DNA from: Adiantum capillus-veneris
Lineage: Eukaryota > Streptophyta > Polypodiopsida > Polypodiales > Pteridaceae
Length of the DNA stretch: 64,000 nucleotides
NCBI GenBank assembly: GCA_014529385.2
Contig: CM043969.1
Coordinates: 75,750,676 to 75,814,675 of the forward strand
Direction: 5' to 3'
Position numbers and translations under genes: made by a program. Below are positions 11,370 to 21,952 of this stretch, in pieces. Position 1 is the stretch's first letter, and the number at the start of each line of letters is the position of its first letter. The notes under the pieces are model-generated. The model was not told the DNA's origin. It searched no databases and was given only the letters and a program-made list of their open reading frames with translations.

Positions 11370-11752
11370 GTCAAGTCTCTATGCCGTCGAGACTTGCGTG
11401 TGGGACCAATCTCTCCCATGGACATAGAAGTGGGACTAGACTCCCCTGTAGACATGGATGTCGCGTACATAGCATGTAAACTCTGCCATAAAGCATGAGT
11501 TGTAGTCTCCCTCGAGACCTGCCAGTAAACAGACTCAACCAGATGCAAACAAATCGTAGACATGGCTAATTCATTAAGATCCTGCCAATCATCATCACGC
11601 ATAAAATTGGGCTTCGCCGATAAACCACGCAAGGGTTTATCTTGCCCCAAATCCGCCAATGCAACAAGCATATGTTCCTTCCAAGCAACAAAATCTACAC
11701 CATCAAACTGTGTCAGACCATAACGCTGGAAGTCAAATGAAAAATCAGCCAT
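11315..11752 (-). pseudogene. copia gag (Copia-1)
   Basis: The likely start is the Met of MADFSFDFQRYGLTQFDG (11752), which fits the usual copia gag opening (L-x-x-FDG-x-NF-x-x-WK). The ORF could also begin at 11788. The block ICLHLVESVYWQVSRETTTH ... LWQSLHAMY follows the usual gag pattern (I-x-L-x-L-x-x-x-V...A-x-E-LW-x-x-L). It runs out of frame inside the zinc knuckle, where TGT TGG CA precedes TGT. Copia-2 reads TGT TGG CAT TGT, so one base is missing here. Confidence 0.75.
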
Positions 11753-11788
11753 AATGCTCGCAAAAGAGCAACCAACAATGAGTAGCAA

Positions 11789-13125
11789 ATGTCAACCAAA
11801 TCAGCCCTAAACTGGCTCGAATCGCATCAACAAAAGTCTGCAAATATGGCTGTAAGATATGGCTGCAAATCAGCCCCAAAACAGCCCCAAAATTTAGCTC
11901 TTAAACAGCTGCATAAACAAGTCACAAACGTGTCCCAGATCAGCCTACAACTGAGCCATACATGGACACCTGCAAAGAGGAAACAATGGCTGAAAATTCA
12001 GCGCCCAAATAAGCCCTCAAACCTGCCTGTAAACTTGTAAACCTGTAGCTGAATCCTGCTGAAAAACCTCAAGCCATTAGTGCTCGAATCCGGCTACCTA
12101 GCTCGTAGCCACACAAGCATACATCACAATACTCACTCCTGTGAGTGTGCCAAGATAACTGTACGCCTGTCAAACCTGTGAGCTAATCACCAAGCCCACA
12201 ATGTGCGGTATCGATGCATACACACGCACAAATCTCCCACCTGCAGAGAACACCGTACGCAAATGCTGAGTGCAACCCGCAATCTCTACCTAGATCGCAT
12301 AAATGATACGCATAAAACTCCTGGGAAAATTTCGCCAGAGTTTCGTCAGTAAAACGGCCACAAAACCAGTAACCAAACTGACTGCACGCTCAAAACCATG
12401 AGCAACCAAAGCGCATCAAACCGCACTCCAAATGCATGCACCAATCTCCACACTTTGCATACATCATTGCAAACACCTGCAAATCTAGTACACAAATATC
12501 TTCTCTACCTGTGACTGCCAAAAAACATGCTCGAGGCATACATTGCCGAGCTCAAAATGCAATCACATTAGTCTCCCTAAGCATCAAACCATATAAGGCA
12601 TACATCGTATCCTCCCACCTGTGAGGAAACTTGCAGCAAATATCACTCTCACATCTGAGAGCAAACGATGTGTGGAATCCTCGACACACAATAAACAATT
12701 GCTGCTGCAAAAAATTCAGCGTTCAGAATTTTAAAATTCTGATATGACGAGCGCATCCGGAGCGTGCCAAAACCCCAAGGTAGACTCCTGGATCACATGT
12801 ATCCGAGTCCGGGTGTGAAAGCTATGCCAAAAACCTCCGTTTCGACCCAAAAACGCAGCATAAACTGCCAAAAGAGGGTTGAAAAATGCAGCTCCTCAAC
12901 CGTAGCTCGAATGAGGTTTCTGATGGCTCGAATGGCTTCGAAAGGGGGGTAAAACTCCAGGACGCCTAACGGAAACGCTCTCGAAAAGCTGAATTTGCAG
13001 ATGCCGAAGTCGAAACCCTGTTTGCACTCTTGAAAGTGCGCGAGCGCGCGGATGCGATTTCGGGAATGAAACTGGCTCTCCGCTGTCGTCGTGATTGTGC
13101 ACACACGCGCTCCCTCTGCACCTAC
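11789..13125 (-). other. leader of Copia-1, non-coding
   Basis: 1.3 kb without a convincing ORF. It is enriched in runs such as ctcaaaccatgagcaacc and cacacctgtgag. About 12380-12720 is closely similar to 39130-39480 in Copia-2, so both elements belong to one family despite different LTR lengths. The size is large for a copia leader. Confidence 0.7.
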
Positions 13126-13137
13126 GCTCTGATACCA
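13126..13137 (-). promoter_or_regulatory. primer binding site of Copia-1 (initiator tRNA-Met type)
   Basis: The minus strand reads TGGTATCAGAGC, two bases inside the 5' LTR. This is the standard copia primer site. Confidence 0.9.
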
Positions 13138-13139
13138 AT

Positions 13140-13329
13140 TGAAGGTGATCGGGGAGCACCACAGACGGAGAGTGAGAGAGAGAAGGAGACACCCGACACA
13201 CAGATATGGGTGGGGAGACTCAAAGAGTGAACAACCCCCTATACACTTATGCTATGTATAAGGTATACAAGTCAGTGGGCGCCCAGACTCTGGGCGGCCG
13301 GGCAAGGCACAGGCGCCTATACCCCAACA
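13140..13329 (-). repeat. 5' LTR of Copia-1
   Basis: 190 bp, direct repeat of 9631-9820. The plus strand starts TGAAGGTGATCGGGG and ends ACCCCAACA, followed by the target duplication CCTCT. Confidence 0.92.
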
Positions 13330-14214
13330 CCTCTGTGCCATACACATTTGGAAAGGTGACATGCCAGTAGTGACCTTGTAGGCAATTCTATAAGCCCATT
13401 ATGATGTCTGAAGCTTAGTGTCCCACTTGTGTGATTCATTCCAAACTATCTTGGTTAGGATAATCTTAATGGTTTTATTGCTTCTTTCTGCTTGGCCATT
13501 GCACCAAGGAAAAAATGGTGTGGATTTTTGGTGCTTTAGTGAAAACATCTCAGTCAGTATCTGAATAGTCTCATTGATAAAGTGAGTGACTTGATCTAAA
13601 AATATTTCTACGAGACATCCATATTTGCATATGATGTTTTATACAAGAATGTGGATGTAGATTTAGCAGTGTTGTCCGGAAAGGCCTTTGCTTCAACCCA
13701 CTTGATGACATAATAGGTGGCCATAACAATATACTTATTCTTTCTTGGAGTTACTTTCTTGAATTGCCCCATAAAATCCAAACCCCATTTCATGAAAATT
13801 CCTAGTGAGTACACTGGAGTTAGCAGTGTCATATCAGCTACCATTGGCCTTCCCATTCTTTGACAAATGTCACACATTTTGCAAAAGGCCCTGACATCAG
13901 CCATCATAGTCTGCCACTACAATATCTTCTTATATGTGATATCAATTGAAAAGTGTCCTCTAACATCTTCCTTATGAGCTTTAGTGATTACCTTCATTCA
14001 TCCTCTCATTGGTACACATCTAAAAAGCATGCTGTCAATGCCTAGTTTGTGAAGTGCTCCGATTTTGGGACCACTCATCTGGAAACTTCCCCAGATAAAG
14101 AAAATCATAAAAGTCCTGCCATTTTGGGTCTAGTTCTTCTTTAGCTATAGTCTAGAATAGTTCAAAATCTATTGGCTCATCTCTTAATGAAGTTTCTAAA
14201 CAACCCTCTGTGCT
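13330..14214 (-). pseudogene. integrase zinc finger and catalytic core of element A
   Basis: ORF 13608-13907 holds CKMCDICQRMGRP (end of the HHCC finger) and WGLDFMG with the first catalytic Asp. In a second frame (about 13350-13600) follows LDQVTHFINE ... CNGQAERSNK: the second Asp and the Glu are separated by exactly 35 residues (D-35-E). Further right, before the composite insertion, comes the linker between RNase H and integrase (about 14050-14214, KWQDFYDFLYLGKFPDEW). Several frameshifts and stops make it a pseudogene. Confidence 0.85.
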
Positions 14215-15108
14215 TGTTTGAGGACAAACCGAACGGGCACCCACCTGGCCGGACACATAGCCGGACACCACATTTGTAGTCTATTATTTTGCCGAGCTAG
14301 TGTAATGATACTCTGTGTAAATCTGATTCTAGAGTAGTGGATCAATTCCCTGAGTTGTAATGTTGTAATGATATTTGTAAGGTCCATGTGAGCCGGCCAC
14401 TGGCCATTTAGAAAGCCCTAGGTATAAATTTCAATAACTTTAATGTGAAAGGAGGCTTATCTTTAGAAGAAGAAGGGAGCTCAAAAAACGTACGCTCAAG
14501 CTACGAGCTGCTCCAAACTTGTAATCATCGCAGCTAATGAATGGGTAATCAGATTTTATTTCCAAAACTTGCATCGTGTTTCTCTCTCTTCGCTCTTTAA
14601 TTCAAGTGTAAGCATTGTTAGTTTTTTTGAGGTTCACGACTACATGTCTGTGAGCTGTAAATGCATATTCGAGTGCTTAAATCATTGTTTATAGTCGTTT
14701 TGACCATAGGAGAGTGTTCCTAGACCATAGGGCGACCTTTTTGGACTGATCTGTTGCAGTTTTGAGGACCTTTTTCATGATGGATTGTGATTTTGGTACC
14801 TTGTCGGATTGCGACTAGATTGCTAGGATAGTGCCTGTAGGTGTCCTTGACCTCCTCCTAAAGTTTTGTTGCATTTCGAGTCTGGTGTGCTGACCTAGAG
14901 CTATGAGAAAGGACATAGGCAGATTTCCCTGATCATTGAGTGTTGGTTTGCTTGTAGAGTTAATGTGTTTGCTTGTTAAGGTTCACTTCTTGAGATTGAC
15001 AATCTCAAAGAGTCTCCGTGCCCCATCCGAGTCACTTCCCTGAGTATTGACATTATGTTAGTACCAAAACGCTATGCTACAGACTTCCATCGCGACGACC
15101 TGCTAACA
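14215..15108 (+). repeat. 5' LTR of element N (family 2)
   Basis: 894 bp, TGTTTGAGGACAAACC ... GACCTGCTAACA. TATA-like TATAAAT at 14423. The copy at 24415-25319 differs at scattered positions (roughly nine in ten identical by eye), so insertion is not recent. It contains the half-site ATGGATTGTGATTTTGGTAC at 14780-14799. Confidence 0.92.
14423..14430 (+). promoter_or_regulatory. TATA-like box in the family-2 LTR
   Basis: TATAAATT about 210 bp into the LTR. The same position in the 3' LTR reads TATAAATG (24625). It is the likely core promoter for the element transcript. Confidence 0.6.
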
Positions 15109-15109
15109 T

Positions 15110-15127
15110 TGGCGCCGTTGTCGAGGA
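15110..15127 (+). promoter_or_regulatory. primer binding site, tRNA-Asp type (element N)
   Basis: TGGCGCCGTTGTCGAGGA, one base after the LTR. It differs at two positions from the canonical Asp site TGGCGCCGTTGCCGGGGA, both C-to-T or G-to-A. Confidence 0.88.
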
Positions 15128-17806
15128 TATGATCCTTAGATGGTGAGTGACCTAGTGCGTATTGAGAGCGTTCTTTTTTGAAGATTTGCCTTCCATTCCA
15201 TTTACACCTTAGCAGTGAAGTAGCTAGACACGGGGTTTAGTGCTTGATAGAGTTTAGAAATCGAAGACTTATGCTAGATCTATTCTCGACAGTTAAAGAG
15301 GGTTGTGAGAGAATGAGTGAGATAGCCAAAAGCATTTCATTCTTCAATTTTCTCTATGCTTTCAGAGTGCTATTCCATTTTCCATTTTGACTTTATTTTG
15401 TACCGTTCTGTTTGTTTTTGTTTCATGTTTCATTTTAGTACTTAGGAGTAGGGTAAGTAGAAACTACCACCATCTAATTTGGGCTAAAAGATTGAGAGAA
15501 AAAAGGGTGACAACCATATTTTGACCGAAACGACGATAACTTTGAAATTGTGAAAATTTGATTGTAGAGAGCTCAAAAGTGATCCAAATTCAAAATTTGT
15601 GGATCAAGGGCATCAGTAGACTATCTAGAAGCAATATGAAAAGTTTGGCAAGATTCTGTGGAGGAACATGGATCACGATCCATGTACCTTAGAGACCATT
15701 TTTGGTGAAAAGTAACATGTTACATTGAGCATCAGTGGGATATTGCTCTCATCAAGTTTGTTTGAAAGAAAAACTCAAAAATCACATCAAAATTGGATGG
15801 TACGACAAAAAAAGAAAAAAAGGCATTGCAGACACAAAATTACAGACTTTTTCAACTTTTTGGGATCCAAATTCGAAAAGGGGTGAGATTTGGCTTCTAA
15901 GGCATAGAGAACCAACAAAACAAAATTCATGAAAAATTGATGTCAAACATGGATCCTGATCCATGTACCTTTTTGACATTTGGGACCATAGCAAATAATT
16001 TAAAAAAGTTGGTCAAAATAGCCAAATACAAAAACTAGTCAAAAACCGCAGGACAGATAGAAAAACTTGCTTTTGAATGACAAAAACTAGTCCAAATCCA
16101 AAACTTTTGATACCATAGCCTTTAGTAAACATGCTGATTCTAATGGTACCAAGAAAAGTCAATTTGGCTTCCAAACATGGATCACGATCCATGTACCTCA
16201 TGAAAAACATTTGAAATTTTTTTGGTTGAGATTTGAGCAATAGATAGCTGAGACATAGACAAACACTTTTCCCAAAAGAACTATATGCAAAGAAGTTGCA
16301 AAAAGTGATCAAAAGAGCCAAAAATAGAACATTGTCAAAGCTGCCACAGCAGACTGAAGAAGTCAATTTTGGTTGGGCAAAACTGATCCAAATTCAAAAA
16401 GATTTGTGGAGCAAGCTACAAACATCATAAGCTATCAGCACACCAAAAATTTAGATCCAAAAGTGGTGGAACATGGATCGCGATCCATGTACCCCTGAGA
16501 AATTTTTGGACAGAAACGTTTCCAGCCTGTAGCATAGACCATTTGTGAACAAAAGTCCCCAAATAAATTTTGTCAAAAAAGTTCAAAAAGTGGGTGGAAA
16601 GGGCAAAAAACTGTTCAAAGAGGAAGACCCTAAAACAAACCTGTGAATTGACTTTTGCCTAGCCTAAACAAGTCCAAATCACACAAAAACCATGTAGCTA
16701 GGATCTGTGGACCAAGGACAAGCTGTGTGCCAAGTTTCAGTGCAATCTGACACATAGGTACATGGATCATGATCCATGTTCCTTTGTTAGAGACTGATAC
16801 CATATTTGCACCATAGCTAGAGGACATCACAAGGAATTTAGTGGTCTTTTCAAATCTGACAAAGTGACAAAATTGACCTAACTTTCAATCCAGAGGTCCA
16901 TTTTCAAAAATTTTAATACCATAGGACCTCCTATCATGCTAAATCTGATGGTACTAAAAAAGTTAATTTGGGCTCCAAACATGGATCACGATCCATGTAC
17001 CCATAGTGACACCTTGACCTGAAACTTTCCAGATCAATAGTACATACACAAAGAAACATATCTCCAAGTCCAATTTTGAAAAAAATTGAGCAAATTTGGG
17101 TCAAAAGGAGCAAACAGGTGACAGACAAAAAATCGTAGTGTAGAACTAGTATTGGCTATAAACCAAGTCCAAATCCAAAAAGATTTGAGGTTTAGCTTGT
17201 GAACATAGAGTGCAACAAACTCTTAAGAGATCAAGTCTAGATGTGGTTGAACATGGATCACAATCCACGTACCTCCACCTCAGAATTTGCTGAAAATTGG
17301 TATATATAGTCTGCATATGACCTTGTCTACACACATTCAAAATTTGGGAAAATTTGGAAAAAAAAACAATTTGACAGAGGAACATGGATTGCGATCCATG
17401 TATCTCAGCACACTGGGGGTATCTGACTTCATGATGCTTTAGACATACTTGAGAACATCCCAAATCTCAAGTTTGAGCTAAAAATACCTTATGGAGACCA
17501 AGATACAAGCCAAAGTTCCTGTGTTCTGGTCCTGGAACTGTTTTAAGTGCTGTTCCAAGTGCACTTCACTAAAAATGCTCTAACTTTTAGCTAGGAAGAA
17601 AGCTTGCGGACAATAGCACAAGCTAAATTTTTAGAGCTGAATTTTTCTAGGTTTTCTAAATCCAAACTTTTAGGGTACCCAAAACTAATTTCCAAAGACC
17701 AAAATGTCATAAATTCTTGACTTTTGAGAGACCTAATCAGGGGAAAGAGGGATAAGTTGCACTAAACCAAAGTGGACTTCTTAAGAGGCTATCTTGAGAA
17801 TCTTGA
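15128..17806 (+). other. leader of element N built of diverged palindrome-bearing units
   Basis: 2.7 kb without coding. Repeating phrases such as gatccaaattcaaaa...tttgtgga...caag recur before several palindromes (15575, 16385, 16675, 17165). The leader is therefore an old tandem array of roughly 220-300-bp units, now strongly diverged except for the palindrome at the end of each unit. The final ~280 bp before gag have no palindrome. Confidence 0.7.
15667..17400. repeat. family-2 palindrome array, eight copies
   Basis: Consensus CATGGATCRCGATCCATG at 15667, 15948, 16176, 16472, 16761, 16980, 17252 and 17383. The copies at 16472 (centre CGCG) and 16761 (centre CATG) are perfect palindromes extending to 20 nt. 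Others differ mainly at the central CpGs (CACG, TGCG, CACAATCC), as expected from C-to-T decay of CGCG. Almost every copy is preceded by A or AA and followed by TACC or a close variant. Spacings are 281, 228, 296, 289, 219, 272 and 131 bp. Confidence 0.93.
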
Positions 17807-18262
17807 GTGAGTCTTAATTATGAAAAAACACCTACCACCAGGGTTTCTATTCCACTCAGAGACATGAAAAATGCAACAAACGCTATAATGCCGCCAACAG
17901 TGGGATTGGCAGAATACATAGAGGAGAGGCATCCTCTGATCAACAAACTGAACGTGAGATTCATCAAAGCTAATGAATCTATGAGAGTGCTTACAGATTA
18001 TGCTCATGAGGGCATATATAGATTTACAAACGGGTCCCATATATCTTTTACATGTGTAGAACCCAGTGCCGGAGAGTTGACCACCCATACAAACCTCTAT
18101 GCATTCACATATACAGATGCCAACGGAGTGCAAGTTTTGATGGTAGATAAGTATGGTTGTGATTACAAACTTGTCGATCCAATTGACCTAGAGAGATACA
18201 CATACAGAGGTACTCCGATTCGTACTTACTTTCAGCAAAAAATGATGCCAAAGTACACATGA
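17807..18262 (+). pseudogene. gag N-terminal domain (element N)
   Basis: A 151-codon ORF from the Met at 17807. It contains GIYRFTNGSHISFTC, LYAFTYTDANGVQVLMVDKY and ERYTYRGTPIRTYFQQKMMP, and matches the element P gag N-terminal module (2600-2860, minus strand) block by block. This suggests a domain conserved in the lineage, upstream of the capsid. Other in-frame Met codons (for example near 17863) could be the true start. The frame ends at a TGA at 18260. Confidence 0.7.
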
Positions 18263-18971
18263 GAGAGGATTCCACCGGGATTCTCTCCGAGACGAGAGGA
18301 AAGAGTGAGAGACGTCTTTCCAAGAGACCACGAATTGGTTAGATTAGTGGACTGAACCACAACGATTAAGACCATATCAAGTGGCTCAATGTGTCAAGAC
18401 AAAGTACAATGGGTCAGAGGATCCACATGCTCATGTCTCACTCTTCAAAAAAGTTTTGAGAGCTGAATAGATTGTGGATTTCCATACTTAGTATGAGGGA
18501 TTCGGGTTAACATTAGAAGGGACGGCTTTGAGTTGGTTCCAACCACTAAATAGAGATCATTTTCCCAACATAGAACAACTCTTACAAGAGTTTGTAGAGG
18601 AGTTCTCAAAAAGGGGAATCAAACACAACACAATGCCCCAAATCTACGCATTTAAACAAAAAAAAGATGAAAAAGTGAAGGAAGCTCTGCTTCGCTTCAA
18701 ACAATACATAGATAGATGTTCTGTGAGAGAGCTACCGCAAGATGAGAGGCTATCAGTTATCTTCATAGAGGGCTTGAGAAATGAAACTCTCAAAAAGGAC
18801 CTACATCTAAAAGGATGCACAAAGTTTGAGCAAGTCACTAGAGAAGCTCTATATCTAGCTGACAATTGCAAGGCCTACGGAGAGGTGGCTGAAGATATAG
18901 ACAACACGACTAGTAGCACTTCATCTCCAAAGAGCCGATCATCAACAAAGAGATATGTTCAAACTCCTTGA
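18263..18971 (+). pseudogene. gag capsid-like domain (element N)
   Basis: From about 18345 one frame reads RLRPYQVAQCVKTKYNG ... YEGFGLTLEGTALSWFQPL ... EFVEEFSKRGIKHNT ... IFIEGLRNETLKKDLH, homologous to element P (1495-2160). Two TAG stops occur in it, near 18467 (LRAE-stop-IVDF) and 18493 (FHT-stop-YEGFG). Element P has FPTQFAGFG at the second, so that stop replaces Gln. The frame is otherwise uninterrupted to 18971, where TGA precedes EQIIDQ. Confidence 0.78.
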
Positions 18972-20249
18972 GAACAAATCATTGATCAAGTGGTCAAAGG
19001 GGTAATTAGAAGAATAAACCAAGGCTACAAGCAAAACCTAGATATATGATAACCTCAATTGAAGAGATGTAATACTTGTGGAGGGGATCACCCCACTCCA
19101 TGGTGTATCACTCAACCAAACCACAACCACTTCTGAATGATGGGAGAGTGATAGTCAACTAAGCTCAACCAATGCATGTGCCACAACCCATGAAAAACCA
19201 ATACTCCATGGATGCAAATGCGCTCATGTTCATAGTGGTATGGTTCAAAGAACATCCTCACAAGGCAAGAACAACCATTAGCTGGATCATCAACTGTGAA
19301 ACAAGAAGGTCCATGCTATGAGTGGGGAGGTGATCATTGGGCACGAAGTTGTCCAAACAAGGGTGCACAAATAGAATTATATGTATTCTATGACGGCTGA
19401 GGGATAGACCATCTACGCCAACACTATGCTAAAAATCCAAACTACAAGGGAAAAGCAACAATGAATGTTTTAGGCGTGATGCCTTCTTCAAACGGATTTG
19501 AGATAAAACCTGTCATTCCTTTAAACGTGATGACTCGAGCTCAAGCTCAAGAAGATGCTAAAAACGCAATCATTGAGGAGGAACCCACATTGCCTATTCA
19601 AATAGAAATTGAGAACATATTGATGAGAAATTTCGGAAGAAGATCATGGAAAGCCAAACGAGACAAAATGAAAGCAAAGAGCCTATAGGAGAAATTTGCT
19701 TTGGAAACTAAGCTAAACCAAACAAAAGAACAGCTTAGACGAGAGCAACAAAGCAAGAAAAATGCAAAGGGACCTAAAGAGTCAAAGACTAACTCGGGAG
19801 GTTCAGTCTTGGTCGACAAAGTCTTTGAACCTTTGGATGCGATCTTGAAAGCTTATGATGCTAGGTTAAAGACCAATCAAACCTAGGAGGATAGATGGCT
19901 AACGTACCCTCACCGGAGACATGAAAAAGAGAGGTTGAAAATGTGCAAGGAGCTCACCCAAAAGGCCCAAGCTCTTATGGAACTAGTTCCAGATGCTCCA
20001 AAAATGGAGGTGCTAATCCATGAAAAAATCCACGAAATGGAAAGTCGTGGTATTGTAAACAAAGAGGAAGGTCCAGGAGTTGAGGCACCTTTAGATACAA
20101 GGGAAGTAGCCAATACCACAGATGGGGTGGGCTTACAAGCAGTGATGCCAATTCTTGAAGTGGAAGGACAATGGCCACAGGATCTATGGGAGGATATCCA
20201 AAACAAACAAAGATGGAAGTGCTACAGTACAGTGAGCACCTATCCCTAA
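18972..20249 (+). pseudogene. gag zinc knuckle region and C-terminal tail (element N)
   Basis: Near 19066 a knuckle CNTCGGDHPTPWC is intact. A second near 19310 is damaged (CYEWGGDHWARSC, Cys to Trp). The tail ORFs 19461-19688 and 19701-20249 carry NVMTRAQAQ and GGSVLVDKVFEPLDAILKAY, matching element P. A TAG near 19884 interrupts NQT-stop-EDRWLTYP, where element P has NQTQEQRWMTYP. Other stops include a TGA-TAA pair near 19048 (DI-stop-stop-PQLK). Confidence 0.7.
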
Positions 20250-20256
20250 GATAAAC

Positions 20257-20726
20257 ATGGATCATGAATTTTTCCCAGGGGATATACGATCTCTATATGG
20301 GGATGCCGGGTCTGTTGCATCTGAAGAGAGTATACCACGCTCTCTGAAGACATTGCCATCTTTCATAGGAGAACTTGAAACAAAATTGAAGGTTAAAATG
20401 GTACCTTCTCAGTGGAAAGCCACACCAAAAATGATGGATACCAAGAGCTTGCATGAATTGATAAAGAATGCACACTTTATCTATAGAATGCACACTTTAT
20501 CTCTCAGAGCTACTAAAAATTAGACCGCATCTATGGGGCCAAATGGGCAAAAACCTAGAAAACATGAGGTTGAAAATCCCTTCACATGACCAACTTGTGG
20601 AAAAAAACATGGATGACACCTTGCCTAAGAAGCCACAGAAAGACAACACCGATAAATAAGGTGGGTGACTACTGTGAAGGAGAAGAAGGAAACACCACCT
20701 TACCACTTGAGTACAAATGAGTAAAG
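20257..20726 (+). pseudogene. gag-protease linker with a 20-bp tandem duplication
   Basis: ORF 20257-20523 has no recognised domain. At 20465-20504 the 20-bp string beginning agaatgcaca is directly repeated (20465, 20485), shifting the frame. Codons after this (20468-20659) read a Lys-rich linker. Confidence 0.5.
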
Positions 20727-21229
20727 ATGATTGCTATATTAGATAGTGGGGTAGAAATTGCCATTGCAACCAAAGAGATATGGAAAAAATGGGGAAAGCC
20801 TGCTCTTACAAAACTCAAATGAAGCTGTAATTAGTAGATGGACACGTGGAGAAACCTATTGGAATATTAGAACAAATATCCTCATGTGGCATAGAGTATG
20901 AGCACACCTTTTTCATAATGAATTTTGACGAGAGTAGCAACTTTGATATCATATTGGGCACACCATTCATGCGTTAGCTCAAAATGGTACAAGACTGGGA
21001 CTATATCTACTTAAGACACAAAAAAATTACTATAAAAATCAATGTCAAAGATCATAGTTATAGAGATGTAGAACGAACCCCAGGGGAAGAATTACACTCC
21101 ACAACAACTGACCAGGAGGAAGAAATGTGTGAAGCTTCTGAGGGTGGCAGCTTGAAAAAAGAGGATTGTATTCATGATAGGTCAGTACACGACGAGGCGT
21201 ATGTACCAGAACCATTTCTAGAGGAGTAA
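20727..21229 (+). pseudogene. retropepsin (protease 1) of element N
   Basis: Opens MIAILDSGVEIAIATKEIW with an intact catalytic D-S-G. After a frameshift near 20815 it continues LVDGHVEKPIGILEQI ... FDIILGTPFM and KMVQDWDYIYLRH. The ILG motif and the following helix are typical of Ty3/gypsy aspartic proteases. Two stops within it fall at expected Gln positions (MKL-stop-LVDG near 20831 and FMR-stop-LKM near 20974). In an autonomous element reverse transcriptase would follow. Here an acidic linker follows and the polymerase genes are missing. Confidence 0.8.
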
Positions 21230-21271
21230 TTTGAACCCTTTGGATGGGATCAAATACTGGCAACTCTTGAT

Positions 21272-21952
21272 GTGTGTGTGAATGAGGTGACCCTGACTAA
21301 ATTTTGTGATGAAGATGGCTATGATATAGCTCCCTTGTTTACAATAAAGATGTTGAAGGAAGCTAATGAAGTTTGTGAGTGTGAAAGCAAAAACGGTGAG
21401 ACTGATGGCTACAACTTAGAGTATGAGGCAAAATTGAAAACGAAGGAAGCAGAGCAACCACAAGAATATGTCATCATTGACATACCTCAAAAATCGACAA
21501 ACTCTGTTTCAAAGAAGCCAACTACAGAAAAAGTGCAAATGAAATCATATGAAGGAGTAAAGTTTCCAAGTTTAACATCACATGTTCAGCAACCGCAAGA
21601 TCAAAAGAAGAACACAGACAAGGAAGAAGATCGCTTGTCTCCGACGACAATCAAATTTAGCATATGCGGAGAAATAGGACTTAAAATCACATGTTCATCT
21701 GTGATAGATCCAGAAGCAACAAATAATCTAATGACTTATGGAACGTGGATCATGATGGGAAAGCCACCAATCAAAGAGCTAGAGGAGATAGTGTACACAA
21801 GTTCAAAAACTTGGATTCCTAGCTTTGGAGTGGCAGAAGCTGTACTCAAGTTGAGTACCGGGGAGTATAAGTATATTTTCCACATAATCGACTCCCATCA
21901 CATCAAAGAGATTCTGGTCCTGATAGAAAGTTGGAGGAACATCTTCTTTTGA
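21272..21952 (+). CDS. second retropepsin-like ORF (PR2) of element N, active site altered
   Basis: A 226-codon ORF. Its last third reads IKFSICGEIGLKITCSSVID-PEATNNLM ... FGVAEAVLKLSTGEYKYIFHIIDSH ... ILVLIESW, which has the layout of a retropepsin (hydrophobic strand, Asp triad, flap, later strand). The triad reads D-P-E-A instead of D-T-G-A, so it should be inactive. Element D has an equivalent ORF right after integrase with D-T-G-A intact (47930-48340). I infer that PR2 belongs to the 3' ORF of this lineage and that the polymerase genes between protease 1 and PR2 were lost here. Confidence 0.55.
   Translation: MCVNEVTLTKFCDEDGYDIAPLFTIKMLKEANEVCECESKNGETDGYNLEYEAKLKTKEAEQPQEYVIIDIPQKSTNSVSKKPTTEKVQMKSYEGVKFPSLTSHVQQPQDQKKNTDKEEDRLSPTTIKFSICGEIGLKITCSSVIDPEATNNLMTYGTWIMMGKPPIKELEEIVYTSSKTWIPSFGVAEAVLKLSTGEYKYIFHIIDSHHIKEILVLIESWRNIFF

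Larger units (their letters stand above)
9631..13329 (-). mobile_element. Copia-1: non-autonomous Ty1/copia element, 3.7 kb, nested in element A
   Basis: Complete insertion: 190-bp LTRs at 9631-9820 and 13140-13329, 5-bp target duplication CCTCT (9626-9630, 13330-13334), initiator-Met-type primer site and polypurine tract. Coding runs right to left: gag, zinc knuckle, retropepsin-like segment, then only the tail of reverse transcriptase. Integrase and the catalytic reverse transcriptase are absent, so it must have moved in trans. The LTRs look very similar by eye, so it is younger than its host. The same deletion structure occurs in Copia-2 (36699-40079). Confidence 0.9.

Noticed and set aside
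15667-17400. CRISPR-like array of short repeats
   Set aside because: Spacing is irregular and long (131-296 bp), the spacers are themselves diverged repeats, and the context is a plant retrotransposon leader.
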